Of a stretch of 64,000 bases of DNA, positions 27,450 to 36,971 are shown piece by piece. The notes below the pieces were generated by a model. That model did not search any database. It worked only from the letters and a program-made list of their open reading frames with translations, and was not told the origin of the DNA. The translations under genes were made by a program, and so were the position numbers. The DNA comes from Bordetella flabilis (GTDB lineage Bacteria > Pseudomonadota > Gammaproteobacteria > Burkholderiales > Burkholderiaceae_B), in the NCBI RefSeq assembly GCF_001676725.1, contig NZ_CP016172.1:2604001-2668000 (forward strand), given 5' to 3'. How positions within the stretch are numbered: position 1 is the first letter of the stretch; every line of letters starts with the position of its first letter.

Positions 27450-28838
27450 TCAGCTCGCCGGACGGATATTCTGGTTATGGCAGAACAGGTTCTGCGGATC
27501 GTAGCGGCCCTTGATGGCGCCCAGGCGGGAGAAATTGGTCCCGTAGGCCGCGTTGACCCGATCCGATTCCTCTTCGGTCAGGAAGTTCACATAGACGCTT
27601 CCGAGGGAGTAGGGCGCCGCCTTGTCGAAGAAGTCGCGCGCCCACGTGATGCCGGCGGCGTCATCGGCGGAGTCGGCCCAGCGTCCGTGCACATTCACGA
27701 TGTACTGAGTCTCGCGATTGCCGTAGGCCATCGCGTCGGCGGCGGGCCGCGTCGTCTGCCCACCCAACTGGCCCACGAAGATCTCGCATTGCGGTGACGG
27801 CAGCCGCCCCGCCGCGTCCACCAGCGCGTCCAGCAGGCCATCGGAAAGCTCGCCGAAATCATGCGATTTCCAGTAGTTGCGCGCGCCGGGCGTCAGCAGG
27901 GGATCGAAGGCTTTCTGCCACGCGGTGTACGGCATCTCGCCCAGGTGCTCGCCATAGGGCGTGCCGAACTGGCGCACCGGCTGCACGGCCGCGGGGCCGT
28001 TCTCGATGGGCCCGGTGTAGCAGACGGCGAAGGCGACGACCGGCTTGCCATGCACCTCGGCAGGCAGGAAGGGCAAGGGTGGCGCCTGGCGCAGCACGCT
28101 CCATACCGTCAGTTCCTCCGGCATGGAGGCCGCCGCCGCGCGGTAGGCGCGCAAGGCCTGGGGCGCCTGTTCGCCGGGCACGACCACCAGCCCGCCGTAG
28201 ATCTGCGGGCCCACGGCATGCAGCTGGAATTCGAACATGGTGACGACGCCGAAATTGCCGCCACCGCCGCGCAGGGCCCAGAACAGGTCTTCGTGCGACG
28301 AGGCGCTGGCGCGCACCAGCTCGCCCTCGGCCGTGACCACGTCCGCGGCCCGCAGGTTGTCGACCGTCATGCCGAAGCGCCGGCTCAGCCAGCCGAAACC
28401 CCCGCCCAAGGTCAGCCCGGCCACGCCCGTGGTGGAATTGATGCCGAGCGGCGTGGCCAGCCCGAAGGCCTGGGCCTCATGGTCGAAGTCAGCCAGGGTT
28501 GCGCCGGCTTCGACATAGGCGCGCTGCTCGGCCGGATCGATGCGGACCGATCGCATCGGTGAAAGATCGATCATCATCCCGTCATCGCAGATCGCGCTGC
28601 CGGCGATATTGTGCCCGCCGCCGCGCAAGGTCAGGGGCACGCCGTGCGCGCGCGCGAAACGCACGGCGTGGCGCACGTCCGCCACGCCCGCGCAGCGGAC
28701 GATGAGGGCGGGGCGTCGGTCGATCATGGCGTTCCAGATGCGGCGGGTGTCGTCGTAGTCCGCATCGGATGGCCGCACGATCCGTCCTCGGAGCGTGCTC
28801 TTCAATTCATCTATGGCGTTGGTGGACAGCGTGAACAT
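27450..28838 (-). CDS. FAD-linked oxidase of the BBE family
   Basis: 462 residues. The FAD_binding_4 domain (about 35-205) has RGGGHNIAG with His76, the usual covalent flavin attachment site, and LTLGGGFGWLSRRFG. The C-terminal berberine-bridge-like motif YDPQNLFCHNQNI is present. No signal peptide. Relatives oxidise alcohols, sugars or amines with oxygen as acceptor; the substrate here is unknown. The longer frame to 28946 lacks a ribosome site, while AAGGGGG precedes the ATG at 28838. On the reverse strand TATACT (29016-29011) could be a -10. Confidence 0.88.
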   Translation of the reverse strand: MFTLSTNAIDELKSTLRGRIVRPSDADYDDTRRIWNAMIDRRPALIVRCAGVADVRHAVRFARAHGVPLTLRGGGHNIAGSAICDDGMMIDLSPMRSVRIDPAEQRAYVEAGATLADFDHEAQAFGLATPLGINSTTGVAGLTLGGGFGWLSRRFGMTVDNLRAADVVTAEGELVRASASSHEDLFWALRGGGGNFGVVTMFEFQLHAVGPQIYGGLVVVPGEQAPQALRAYRAAAASMPEELTVWSVLRQAPPLPFLPAEVHGKPVVAFAVCYTGPIENGPAAVQPVRQFGTPYGEHLGEMPYTAWQKAFDPLLTPGARNYWKSHDFGELSDGLLDALVDAAGRLPSPQCEIFVGQLGGQTTRPAADAMAYGNRETQYIVNVHGRWADSADDAAGITWARDFFDKAAPYSLGSVYVNFLTEEESDRVNAAYGTNFSRLGAIKGRYDPQNLFCHNQNIRPAS

Positions 28839-29072
28839 GAGGCCCCCTTCGGCGTGCAGCGCCCGCGTTGGGGCGAAGGCCCGCCGTCGACAGAATGCGT
28901 GCAGGGCGCGGCAGGGACGGCGTCGTGCGACGCGCGCCGGTGTCACGGTGAGGCCGCCTCGGGCTACCTGGAACAGGCGGCTCTTGGGTTTTCCGATTTT
29001 TTATCAGGCGAGTATAGGCCGCGCACCGGCGCGTGTGCCGCGCGGCGGGGCTGTCTACCGCGCTTCTACTGC

Positions 29073-30023
29073 TTAAGGTGCGAGCCGCCGCGCGCGCCGC
29101 CATTCGAGGACGCCGATGCCCATGCCGCTGCCGCAGATGATGGCGATGCCGACCCAGGTCAGCGCGTCGGGGAAATGCCCCCAGATCAACCAGCCCGTCG
29201 TGGTGGAACTGACGATCTGCAGATACGCGAAGGGCGCCAGGCTGGACGCCGGCGCCTTGCGATACGCCGCGATTTGCAGCAGATGGCCCAGGCAGCCTGT
29301 CACCCCGGTGGACGCCAGGACGAACCAGTGCAGGGCATCGAGTTCGCGCAAGACCGGCAAGGCGGCCGGCACGGCATAGGGCAGGGTGAAGGAGAGCACC
29401 ACGGTTCCCACGCCGCCGCTCCAGATCACCGACGTCAGCGGGTCGTCGCCGGCCACGCGCCGTGTGGCGATGTATTGTCCGGCGAAGCAGAACGCCCCCA
29501 GCAGGCCGTACATGGTTCCCATGGCGTCCAGGCCGCCGCTGGGGCGGATGACGATGAGGACGCCGCAGAAGGCCACGCCGGCGGCGACCCAGCGCGACAT
29601 CCGGGGCGGTTCGCGCAGCAGCCAGGGCGCCAGCAGCAGCACGATCAACGGCGCAAGGAAGTTGATGGCGGTGGCTTCGGCCTGCGGCAGGAAGCGCAGC
29701 GCCGTGAAGAAGAACAGGGTGGCGCCCAGCATGGCGCCGCCGCGCAGCATCTGCTCGCGCGGCCGTTTGCTGGCCAGAATGCCCCAGCCCTTGACCGGCA
29801 CGATCAGGGCCAGCGCCACCAGCAGATGCGCGGCGTAGCGCACCCACGACAACAGCAACATCGGCACGCCGGCCGCCATGACCCATTTGCCGCTGGCGTC
29901 CAGGCTGGACAGCACCCACATCGACAGCAGCAAGAGCGCGATGCCGGCCAGCGGACGAGAGGCCGCAACCGGCGCGGCACGCGCGGCAGTGTCGGCGGTT
30001 CGGGCGCCGGTGACCCGTGGCAT
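29073..30023 (-). CDS. EamA/DMT-superfamily metabolite exporter
   Basis: 316 residues with ten predicted membrane helices in two EamA repeats (about 24-155 and 165-305), seen as LFFFTALRFLPQAEATAINFLAPLIV and AYLQIVSSTTTGWLIWGHFPD. An inner-membrane permease, likely exporting an amino acid or drug-like metabolite; the solute is not predictable. It is divergent from a LysR gene with a short shared promoter region (85 bp), implying control by that regulator. The frame upstream of 30023 is shadow. Confidence 0.9.
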   Translation of the reverse strand: MPRVTGARTADTAARAAPVAASRPLAGIALLLLSMWVLSSLDASGKWVMAAGVPMLLLSWVRYAAHLLVALALIVPVKGWGILASKRPREQMLRGGAMLGATLFFFTALRFLPQAEATAINFLAPLIVLLLAPWLLREPPRMSRWVAAGVAFCGVLIVIRPSGGLDAMGTMYGLLGAFCFAGQYIATRRVAGDDPLTSVIWSGGVGTVVLSFTLPYAVPAALPVLRELDALHWFVLASTGVTGCLGHLLQIAAYRKAPASSLAPFAYLQIVSSTTTGWLIWGHFPDALTWVGIAIICGSGMGIGVLEWRRARRLAP

Positions 30024-30069
30024 GTCGTGATCTCCTCTTTGCAGCGCCCGCCATGATACGCTCACCGCG

Positions 30070-30084
30070 ATCAATTTTCCTGAT
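30070..30084. promoter_or_regulatory. LysR-type T-N11-A box
   Basis: ATCAATTTTCCTGAT has ATCA/TGAT arms and the T-N11-A spacing of LysR-regulator sites. It lies between the divergent exporter and LysR genes, 25 bp before the LysR start, where an autoregulator would bind. Confidence 0.45.
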
Positions 30085-30108
30085 GGGTGCCCGCGGCACC
30101 GGCCGTCC

Positions 30109-31092
30109 ATGATCGACCTGCGCAACATCGAGACATTTTTCTGGGTCGCCAGGCTGGGCGGCTTTCGCGCCGCCGCGGAGAAGCTCAGCGCCACGCAGCC
30201 AGCGATCTCGCAACGTATCGCCTCGCTGGAGAGCGGCCTGGGCGTGCGCCTTTTCGAACGCAATTCGCGTGGCATCACGCTCACGGCCAAGGGTGGCGAA
30301 CTGCTGTCGCATGCCGAGCGCATGCTGCAGATGCGCAGCGATATGCAGCAGGCCGCGCGCGCGCAGAACATCATGAGCGGCACCTTGCGCCTGGGCGTGT
30401 CGGAGACCATCGTCCACACCTGGCTGCCCAGCCTGATGGAATACATGCACGAGGCCTATCCGGCGCTGATGGTCGAGATCCAGGTCGACACCAGCACGGG
30501 CCTGCGCACGCAGTTGGCGTCGCACCAGATCGATCTGGCCTTCCTGCTCGGTCCCATGGAAGAGCCGCGCGTCGAAAGCCTGCATTTGTGCCGCTATCCC
30601 TTGGCCTGGATCGCCAGCCCGCAATTACGGCTGGGGCGTCCGCCGATTTCCCTGAAGCGGCTCGGCCGCTGGCCGGTCATTACCTATACGTCCAATACCG
30701 ATCCGCATCGCGCCGTGCGCCGCATCCTGCTGGAAGGCGGCGTGCAGACGCCGCGCATGTACGGCAGTTCCGCGCTCAGCGTGATCGTCCGCATGACGCT
30801 GGACGGCATCGGGACGGCGGTCATCGCCCCGGTAATCCTGGGCCGCGAACTGGCGCAGGGCCAGTTGCAAGTCCTGCAGGTGCGCGCCCCGGAGCTGCCT
30901 TCCCTGAATTACACGGCCTGCTGGATGCAGGGGCCGGACAGCCATGTCGCGCGTACCGTGGCGCAGGCCGCGCAGTACATCGCGCGCCAGGATGCCGCCC
31001 GTATCGCGACCAGCCCGATGACGCTGGAGGCCCCGCCGCTCGTGCCTGCTCTAGGTAGTAACCCTCGCTCTCCCGGGAAGAGCGATAAATAA
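30109..31092 (+). CDS. LysR-family transcriptional regulator
   Basis: 327 residues. The HTH is at about 16-40 (GGFRAAAEKLSATQPAISQRIASLE), followed by SGTLRLGVSETIVHTWLPSL and a type 2 periplasmic-binding effector domain. The last 20 residues are Pro/Ser-rich and not conserved. It is divergent from the EamA exporter and 99 bp upstream of the DUF1445 gene in the same direction, so it may control both sides. Confidence 0.92.
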   Translation: MIDLRNIETFFWVARLGGFRAAAEKLSATQPAISQRIASLESGLGVRLFERNSRGITLTAKGGELLSHAERMLQMRSDMQQAARAQNIMSGTLRLGVSETIVHTWLPSLMEYMHEAYPALMVEIQVDTSTGLRTQLASHQIDLAFLLGPMEEPRVESLHLCRYPLAWIASPQLRLGRPPISLKRLGRWPVITYTSNTDPHRAVRRILLEGGVQTPRMYGSSALSVIVRMTLDGIGTAVIAPVILGRELAQGQLQVLQVRAPELPSLNYTACWMQGPDSHVARTVAQAAQYIARQDAARIATSPMTLEAPPLVPALGSNPRSPGKSDK

Positions 31093-31112
31093 TTGTGATC
31101 GCGGTTTATCGC
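31082..31112. repeat. 8-bp inverted repeat at the lysR stop
   Basis: GCGATAAA (31082-31089) and TTTATCGC (31105-31112) are perfect arms 15 nt apart, overlapping the LysR stop codon. Likely an operator for the downstream hydro-lyase/Liv genes or a weak terminator. Confidence 0.45.
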
Positions 31113-31144
31113 AACATGTGATTGGACGGCGGGTCCACGGTAAG

Positions 31145-31180
31145 GTGCAATAGCGCATACAAAAAATCATCACATTGCAC
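31145..31180. promoter_or_regulatory. 7-bp inverted repeat and candidate promoter of the DUF1445 gene
   Basis: GTGCAAT (31145-31151) and ATTGCAC (31174-31180) form a dyad with a 22-nt gap, 12 bp before the DUF1445 start. TTGGAC (31122-31127) and TGCAAT (31146-31151) could be the -35 and -10 with 18 bp between. The dyad would cover the start site. Confidence 0.4.
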
Positions 31181-31191
31181 GGGGAAATACC

Positions 31192-32001
31192 ATGTCCGCA
31201 CTTCCGCAATCCGCGTCCGATGGCCCATCGGCGCCTTATCGTGCCCGGCTGGCCGCCCGTTCGGGCGCGATGACCGGCCCCACCGCCAATGTGGCGCCTG
31301 GCCATGTCCAGGCCAACCTGGCGATCCTGCCCCGGGAAATGGCCGACGAATTCCTGCGCTTCTGCCTGCGCAATCCCAAGCCGTGTCCCATCCTGGCGGT
31401 GTCGGAGCCAGGCGATCCCGCCTTGCCGGAGCTCGGTGTGGACATCGATATCCGCACCGATATCCCGCGCTACCGCGTGTGGAAGGACGGCGTGCTGGTG
31501 GAAGAGCCCCTGGATGTGCGGCACGTGTGGCGCGACGATCTGGTGTCTTTCCTGCTCGGCTGCTCGTTCTCGTTCGAGGAAGCCATGCTGGACAATGGCC
31601 TGCCCGTGCGCCATATCGAGCAGGGCTGCAATGTGCCGATGTACCGGACCAATGTGCCTACCGCACCGGCCGGCCGTTTCAGCGGCCCCCTGGTGGTATC
31701 GATGCGGCCGCTCAAGCCGGCGGACGCCATACGCGCCATCCAGGTCACATCGCGCTTTCCCTCGGTGCACGGCGCGCCGGTGCACTTCGGCGACCCGGCG
31801 GCCATCGGCATTGCGGATATCAATCGGCCGGAATACGGCGACCCCGTGGAGATCCGGCCGGGCGAGGTGCCCGTGTTCTGGGCCTGCGGCGTCACGCCGC
31901 AGTCCGTGGTCGCGGCGGTCAAGCCGGCCTTCTGCATCACGCACGCGCCGGGCCATATGCTGGTGACCGATCTGATCAATAGCCGCGTGGCGGCGCTCTG
32001 A
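31192..32001 (+). CDS. DUF1445 putative hydro-lyase (D-glutamate cyclase-like family)
   Basis: 269 residues, cytoplasmic. Family features include [67 protein letters not shown] and the C-terminal [10 protein letters not shown]. The family is annotated as hydro-lyase and is related to the mitochondrial D-glutamate cyclase protein; the bacterial reaction is not established. It stands between a LysR gene and a complete Liv importer, so it probably acts on the imported acid or amino acid. Confidence 0.88.
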   Translation: MSALPQSASDGPSAPYRARLAARSGAMTGPTANVAPGHVQANLAILPREMADEFLRFCLRNPKPCPILAVSEPGDPALPELGVDIDIRTDIPRYRVWKDGVLVEEPLDVRHVWRDDLVSFLLGCSFSFEEAMLDNGLPVRHIEQGCNVPMYRTNVPTAPAGRFSGPLVVSMRPLKPADAIRAIQVTSRFPSVHGAPVHFGDPAAIGIADINRPEYGDPVEIRPGEVPVFWACGVTPQSVVAAVKPAFCITHAPGHMLVTDLINSRVAAL

Positions 32002-32219
32002 TTCCCGCGTATCCTCACCCGCCCATACCGTGATCGCCAAGTCCGGGGGCTGGCTGCGCGGCGGCGGCGGCGCAAGCCCATGGTCCCGGCGGCAACATAC
32101 GCCGCGATTTGCATTGCCTGTCAGGGTTTGTTCGGGCGGTTGTATCGCGGTGTAGCGGATAAGCTTGCTGTCGGCAGTTTTCCTTTCTTCGAAATCGTCA
32201 GTCCTCAGGAGCAAAAGCA

Positions 32220-33494
32220 ATGAGAATGATCCCTCACGTGGCGCCGGTCGCGTCCAAAGCGAAGCTGATCGCCGGCCTCGCTGCGTGCATGGCGCTGATG
32301 TTCGGGCAGCCCGTCGCCGCCCAGACCAAGACCGTGCGCATCGGGGCCATCTATCCCTTGAGCGGCGCCCTGGCTTCCACGGGCACCGAGATCAAGGACG
32401 CTATCGAGCTTGCGGTCGACATCATCAACAACCCGCATCCGGAGCTCAAAGGACTGCCGCTGGCCGAAGGCGCGGGCCTGCCGAACCTCGGCGGCGCCAA
32501 GCTGGAAGTTGTGTTCGGCGATTCGCAGGGCAAGCCCGATGTCGGCCTGGCCGACGCGCAGCGGCTGATCCAGCAGGAGAAGGTCGTGGCCCTGACGGGC
32601 GCGTATCAGTCGGCGGTCACCAAGACGGCGAGCCGCGTTGCCGAACAGGCGGGTATCCCGTACCTGAACGGCGAATCCAGCAGCCCCGACCTGACCGAGC
32701 GCGGCTACAAGTGGTTCTTCCGCACGTCGCCCACGGATGAGACCTTCATCGAGAACATGCTGGCCTTCCTGGACGGCATCAAGCAGCTGCCCACGAAGAA
32801 GATCGTCGTGGTGTATGAAAACACCGACTTCGGCGTCAACACCTACAAGGCGGTCCAGAAGCTGGCCGGCAAGCGCGAGATCACCGGCATCGCCTATTCG
32901 GCGGGATCGCCCTCGGTGACGGCGGAAGTGCAGAAGCTGGCCGCCTCCAAGCCCGACGTCGCGCTGTTCGCCAGCTATACGTCCGACGCCGTGCTGTTCG
33001 TGCGCACCATGCGCGAAGCCAAGTACGCGCCGCCCATCTTCCTGGCCAACGATGCCGGCTTCATCGATTCGAAGTTCGTGCAGGACGTCGGTCCGCAAGC
33101 GCAGGGCGTGCTGACGCGCGACGTGTGGAGCAATGACGTCGCCGCCGCCAAGCCGGGCCTGAAGAAGATCAATGAGATGTACAAGGCGAAGACCGGCAAG
33201 GACCTGAACGGCAACAATGCCCGTTCCATGCAGGGCGTCCTCGTGCTCGCCGATGCGATCAACCGTGCGGGTTCCACCGATCCCGAAGCGATACGCAAGG
33301 CGCTCGCGGCGACGGACCTGGGCGACAACCAGATCGCCATGCCGTGGGCCGGCGTGAAGTTCGACAACCACAACCAGAACACCAAGGGCGCGGGCCTGAT
33401 CCTGGAATTGAAGGGCGCGGGTTACGTGCCTGTATGGCCGGAACAATACCGCACCGACAAATCGCTGCCGACGCTGCCCTTCGCCTGGAAGTAA
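32220..33494 (+). CDS. Periplasmic substrate-binding protein of the second Liv-type importer
   Basis: 424 residues with a signal peptide ending near residue 34 (QPVAA). TVRIGAIYPLSGALASTG opens the LivK-type fold, and the ligand-contact region GAYQSAVTKTASRVAEQAGIPYLNG is evident. It is longer than the usual 370-390 owing to an insert with PLAEGAGLPNLGGAKL near residues 80-95. The SD AGGAGC is about 10 bp before the ATG. First gene of a livKHMGF-ordered operon. Confidence 0.93.
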   Translation: MRMIPHVAPVASKAKLIAGLAACMALMFGQPVAAQTKTVRIGAIYPLSGALASTGTEIKDAIELAVDIINNPHPELKGLPLAEGAGLPNLGGAKLEVVFGDSQGKPDVGLADAQRLIQQEKVVALTGAYQSAVTKTASRVAEQAGIPYLNGESSSPDLTERGYKWFFRTSPTDETFIENMLAFLDGIKQLPTKKIVVVYENTDFGVNTYKAVQKLAGKREITGIAYSAGSPSVTAEVQKLAASKPDVALFASYTSDAVLFVRTMREAKYAPPIFLANDAGFIDSKFVQDVGPQAQGVLTRDVWSNDVAAAKPGLKKINEMYKAKTGKDLNGNNARSMQGVLVLADAINRAGSTDPEAIRKALAATDLGDNQIAMPWAGVKFDNHNQNTKGAGLILELKGAGYVPVWPEQYRTDKSLPTLPFAWK

Positions 33495-33560
33495 GACGGT
33501 CCGCACGTACGCGCAACGCAAGACACGGCGGCCCGCCAGGGCCTGCCGCAGGAGCACCGC

Positions 33561-34412
33561 ATGTTTGAAGCGCTCTACGCCGGGCTGTTCAATGGCCTGA
33601 TCTACGCCGCCGTGGCCGTGGGCCTGGCCTTGATCTGGGGTATCACGGACGTCATCAATTTCGCCCATGGCGAATTCCTGATGCTGGCCATGTATGCCGC
33701 CTACTGGTTCTTTACGCTGGGCCACGTAGATCCGACCATGTCGGCGCCGTTGGTGGCCATTTTGCTGGCCTTTGTCGGCTTCCTGACGTATGCGCTCATC
33801 ATCAAGCGCCTGCAGAAGGGGCCGCCCATGGCGGTCATCCTGGCCACCTTCGGCCTGGGTCTGGTATTGCGGCAGTTGGCCTTCATCGCCTTCACGCCCG
33901 ACTACCGCAACCTGCCGGACACCATCGTGTCGGGCAGCGTGACGCTGGCCGGCGTGTCCATAGGCCGACCGCAGGTGGTGACGGGACTGGTCGCGCTGGT
34001 GGTCGTGATCGCGCTGTTCGTGCTGGTCTACCGCACCCGCTGGGGCCACGCGCTGCAAGCGGTGGCCGAGGACCGCCAGGTCGCCGCGCTGGTGGGCATT
34101 TCGCCCGACCGCGTCAATGCGCAGGTCTGGATGCTGGGCAGCGCGGCGGTCGGCCTGGCCGGGGCGCTGCTGACGACGTTCTTCTATGTGTTCCCTTCCG
34201 TGGGAACGGTGTTCGGCCTGCTGGCCTTCGTGGCCGTGTGCATGGGTGGCTTCGGGTCGCTGCCGGGCGCTTTCATCGCCGGCATCCTGATCGGCATCAT
34301 CGAGGCGATGACCGGCTATTTCGTGGCGCCCGCGATGAAGACGGTGGCCATCTTCATCCTGTTCGTCCTGGTTCTCTGGTACCGGCCGCGCGGCCTGTTC
34401 GGGCGGTGGTGA
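33561..34412 (+). CDS. livH: LivH-type permease of the second importer
   Basis: 283 residues, about eight membrane helices. Hallmarks are LFNGLIYAAVAVGLALIWGI, INFAHGEFLMLAMY and the coupling loop CMGGFGSLPGAFIAG. It lies 66 bp after the binding-protein gene and one base before livM. Pairs with the next gene to form the inner-membrane channel. Confidence 0.93.
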   Translation: MFEALYAGLFNGLIYAAVAVGLALIWGITDVINFAHGEFLMLAMYAAYWFFTLGHVDPTMSAPLVAILLAFVGFLTYALIIKRLQKGPPMAVILATFGLGLVLRQLAFIAFTPDYRNLPDTIVSGSVTLAGVSIGRPQVVTGLVALVVVIALFVLVYRTRWGHALQAVAEDRQVAALVGISPDRVNAQVWMLGSAAVGLAGALLTTFFYVFPSVGTVFGLLAFVAVCMGGFGSLPGAFIAGILIGIIEAMTGYFVAPAMKTVAIFILFVLVLWYRPRGLFGRW

Positions 34413-34413
34413 T

Positions 34414-35412
34414 ATGGCAAACGTAAAACAACTCGATATAACGGCCGCCATGCCCGCCAAGGCGCGCTATTCGCGGGCGCCCCTGGTCGCCGCGGTCGCG
34501 CTGGCGGTGGTGTTCGCGCTGGCGCCCGTCTTCATCAGCGACCAGTTCACCATCCAGGTCCTGTTGCAGGTGCTGCTGTTCGGCGCGCTGGGCGCTGCAT
34601 GGAATCTGGTGGGCGGCTTCCTGGGACGCGTGTCGTTCGGCCATGGCGTCTTCGTTGGCGTCGGCGCATACACCACCATCCTGCTGCTGCAGCATCTGAA
34701 GCTGACGCCGCTGATCGGCATCCCCGTGGGCGCGCTGGTTTCGGCCCTGCTGGCCTACATCGTCGGCGGACCGACCCTGCGGCTGTCCGGCCACTACTTC
34801 GCGATGGCGACCATCGCGCTGCTGCAAATCGGGCTGCTGCTGATGGTCAACTGGGACTGGGCCGGTGGGGCGGTGGGACTGGAGGCGCCCATCGGCGAAG
34901 CGCCATGGATGCTGCTGTTCCGCAGCAAGGTCCCGTACTACTGGATCGCCGTAGTGCTGGCCTTGCTGACCTTCCTGCTGACCTACTTCCTGGTCCATTC
35001 GCGCACCGGCTTCTACTGGCGCGCGATCAACGGCGACGAAGCCGCCGCGCGCAGCCTGGGCGTGCCGGCCGACCGCTACAAGATGCTGGCCTTCGTGCTC
35101 TCGGCGGGCATCACCGGTGCCTGGGGCGGGTTCTTCGCCATGTATGTGGGCTTCATCGATCCCGAATCGATGTTCAGCCTGACCATGTCGGTGCAAGTGG
35201 TGCTGGTCGCCATCCTGGGCGGCGTGGGCACTCTCGTCGGGCCGTGGATCGGTGCCGCGCTGCTGCTGCCCCTGTCCGAAGGCACGCGCGTGCTGTGGGG
35301 CAGTTCCGGCCTGGGCCTGGATCTGCTGGTATTCGGCCTGGCCATATTGCTGGTGACGATGTTCCTGCCGGGCGGCCTGATCACGTTGAGGGGGCGTCGT
35401 GGCTCTGCTTGA
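34414..35412 (+). CDS. livM: LivM-type permease of the second importer
   Basis: 332 residues with about ten membrane helices. It has the LivM signature WNLVGGFLGRVSFGHGVFVGVGAY near residue 65 and the coupling segment AILGGVGTLVGPWIGA near 270. The first 20 residues are hydrophilic and poorly conserved. Overlaps livG by 14 nt. Confidence 0.92.
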   Translation: MANVKQLDITAAMPAKARYSRAPLVAAVALAVVFALAPVFISDQFTIQVLLQVLLFGALGAAWNLVGGFLGRVSFGHGVFVGVGAYTTILLLQHLKLTPLIGIPVGALVSALLAYIVGGPTLRLSGHYFAMATIALLQIGLLLMVNWDWAGGAVGLEAPIGEAPWMLLFRSKVPYYWIAVVLALLTFLLTYFLVHSRTGFYWRAINGDEAAARSLGVPADRYKMLAFVLSAGITGAWGGFFAMYVGFIDPESMFSLTMSVQVVLVAILGGVGTLVGPWIGAALLLPLSEGTRVLWGSSGLGLDLLVFGLAILLVTMFLPGGLITLRGRRGSA

Positions 35413-36121
35413 AGTCAAGGATCTGACCAAACGCTTCGGCGGATTGGTGGCCAACAAGGACATCAGCCTGTCGGTGGAGGCAGGCGAGATCGTCGCCGTC
35501 ATCGGCCCGAACGGCGCGGGCAAGAGCACGCTGTTCAACGGCCTGGTGGGCCATCACGCCCCGACGGCGGGCACGGTGTCCTTCAATGGCAAGTCCATGC
35601 TGGGCCTGAAGCCGGAGCAGGTGGCGGAGATGGGGCTGGTGCGCACGTACCAGATTCCGCGCAATTTCGGCCAGATGACCGTGCTGGAGAATGCCATGGT
35701 AGGCGCGTTGCTGCGCCATCGCCGCCTGGCCGATGCGCGCGCGTCGGCGCAAAACGTCCTCGACCTTGTCGGCCTGGGCGATCGCGCCAACGTCAAGGCG
35801 GCGGGGCTGAACGTGGCGGGGCAGAAGCGCGTGGAGCTGGCGCGCGCCCTGGCCACGGAGCCGCGCATGTTGTTGCTGGACGAAGTTGCCGGCGGCCTGA
35901 ATCCGACCGAAGCCATCGCACTGTCGGAAATCCTCGGCCGCATCCATGCGGCCGGCATCACGCTGGTCATCGTGGAGCACGTGCTGGAAGTCGTCATGCG
36001 CCTGGCGCACCGGGTACTGGTGTTGAATTTCGGCCAGACGATCGCCGAGGGGCCGCCGCAGGAAATCGTGCGCCATCCCGCCGTGATCGAGGCCTACCTG
36101 GGGAGGAAGCACCGTGCCTGA
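35399..36121 (+). CDS. livG: LivG-type ATPase of the second importer
   Basis: 240 residues from a GTG start at 35399 inside the end of livM. Walker A GPNGAGKST near 33-41, a signature-region segment LNVAGQKRVELARAL and Walker B LLLDEVAGGLNPTE are present. Walker B has V instead of P after D-E, a small deviation also seen in other Liv ATPases. Coupled to livM and livF by overlaps. Confidence 0.92.
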   Translation: MALLEVKDLTKRFGGLVANKDISLSVEAGEIVAVIGPNGAGKSTLFNGLVGHHAPTAGTVSFNGKSMLGLKPEQVAEMGLVRTYQIPRNFGQMTVLENAMVGALLRHRRLADARASAQNVLDLVGLGDRANVKAAGLNVAGQKRVELARALATEPRMLLLDEVAGGLNPTEAIALSEILGRIHAAGITLVIVEHVLEVVMRLAHRVLVLNFGQTIAEGPPQEIVRHPAVIEAYLGRKHRA

Positions 36122-36833
36122 CGCCATGCTGAAAGTCGAAAACCTGAGCGTGGCCTACGGTGGCGTGCAGGCGGTGCGCGGTATCTCGCTCGAAGTGCGC
36201 CCTGGCGAGATCACCGCCTTGCTCGGCGCGAACGGCGCGGGGAAGTCCAGCACGCTGGCCGCCGTGGTGGGCATGGTACGGCCGGCCGGCGGCCGGGTCG
36301 TCTTCGAGGGGCAGGACATCACCGGCACGCCACCGGAAAAACTGGTCAAGCGCGGCATCGCCATGATCCCCGAAGGCGCGCGCGTGTTCGCACGCCAGCC
36401 GGTCGAGCAGAACCTGCGCCTGGGCGCCTACACGGTTGCCAGCGAAGCGGTGTATCGCGAACGCCTGGAGCAGGTGTATACGGTATTTCCCCGCTTGCGG
36501 GAGCGGCGTACGCAATTGGCCGGCACCATGTCGGGCGGAGAGCGCCAGATGCTGGCGATCGGCCGCGCGCTGATGAGCGGTCCGCGGCTGCTGCTGGTTG
36601 ACGAACCCAGCCTGGGGCTTTCGCCGCTGCTGGTCGAGCAGGTGTTCGACGCGCTGGCCGCCCTGAACACGCAGGCCGGGGTGTCGGTGCTGCTGGTGGA
36701 GCAGAACATGAACGCGGCGCTGGAGGTGGCCGCGCGTGCCTATGTGATGCAGAGCGGCGCCATCGCGATCTCCGGCAGTGCCGCCGAGCTGGCGGCCTCG
36801 GATGAGGTGCGCCGGGCCTACCTCGGCATGTAG
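36114..36833 (+). CDS. livF: LivF-type ATPase of the second importer
   Basis: 239 residues from a GTG at 36114, preceded by GGGAGG at 36101-36106 and overlapping livG by 8 nt. Walker A GANGAGKSS, signature MSGGERQMLAIGRAL, Walker B LLVDEPSLGLSP and the terminal YLGM are all typical of LivF. Last gene of the second importer operon. Confidence 0.93.
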   Translation: MPDAMLKVENLSVAYGGVQAVRGISLEVRPGEITALLGANGAGKSSTLAAVVGMVRPAGGRVVFEGQDITGTPPEKLVKRGIAMIPEGARVFARQPVEQNLRLGAYTVASEAVYRERLEQVYTVFPRLRERRTQLAGTMSGGERQMLAIGRALMSGPRLLLVDEPSLGLSPLLVEQVFDALAALNTQAGVSVLLVEQNMNAALEVAARAYVMQSGAIAISGSAAELAASDEVRRAYLGM

Positions 36834-36839
36834 GCGGGG

Positions 36840-36894
36840 GGCAGGCGCAGCGCGGGTGGCAGTATGTGATGCGCGGAGCGGGGCGGCGCCTGCC
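36840..36894 (+). terminator. Long-loop hairpin after the second Liv operon
   Basis: GGCAGGCGC (36840-36848) pairs with GCGCCTGCC (36886-36894). The 37-nt loop is itself GC-rich. It starts 7 bp after the livF stop. No T-run, so terminator status is tentative. Confidence 0.35.
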
Positions 36895-36933
36895 ATGCGC
36901 CGGGTAACAGCTGTCCCCGCGGAAGTTCCAATA

Positions 36934-36971
36934 TGTCCCTGTTATGTTGATTTATCGATTTAACAGGGACA
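36934..36971. promoter_or_regulatory. 11-bp inverted repeat upstream of gdhA
   Basis: TGTCCCTGTTA (36934-36944) and TAACAGGGACA (36961-36971) are perfectly complementary around an AT-rich 16-nt centre. The right arm ends on the -35 of the gdhA promoter. A related TAACAGCTGTCCCC lies at 36904-36917. It looks like a regulator-binding site. Confidence 0.6.

Noticed and set aside
32205-34460. 751-codon leftward frame opposite the second Liv operon
   Set aside because: GC-rich shadow of livK/livH coding sequence; composition rich in His, Arg, Gln without any domain, whereas the rightward genes are clear family members.
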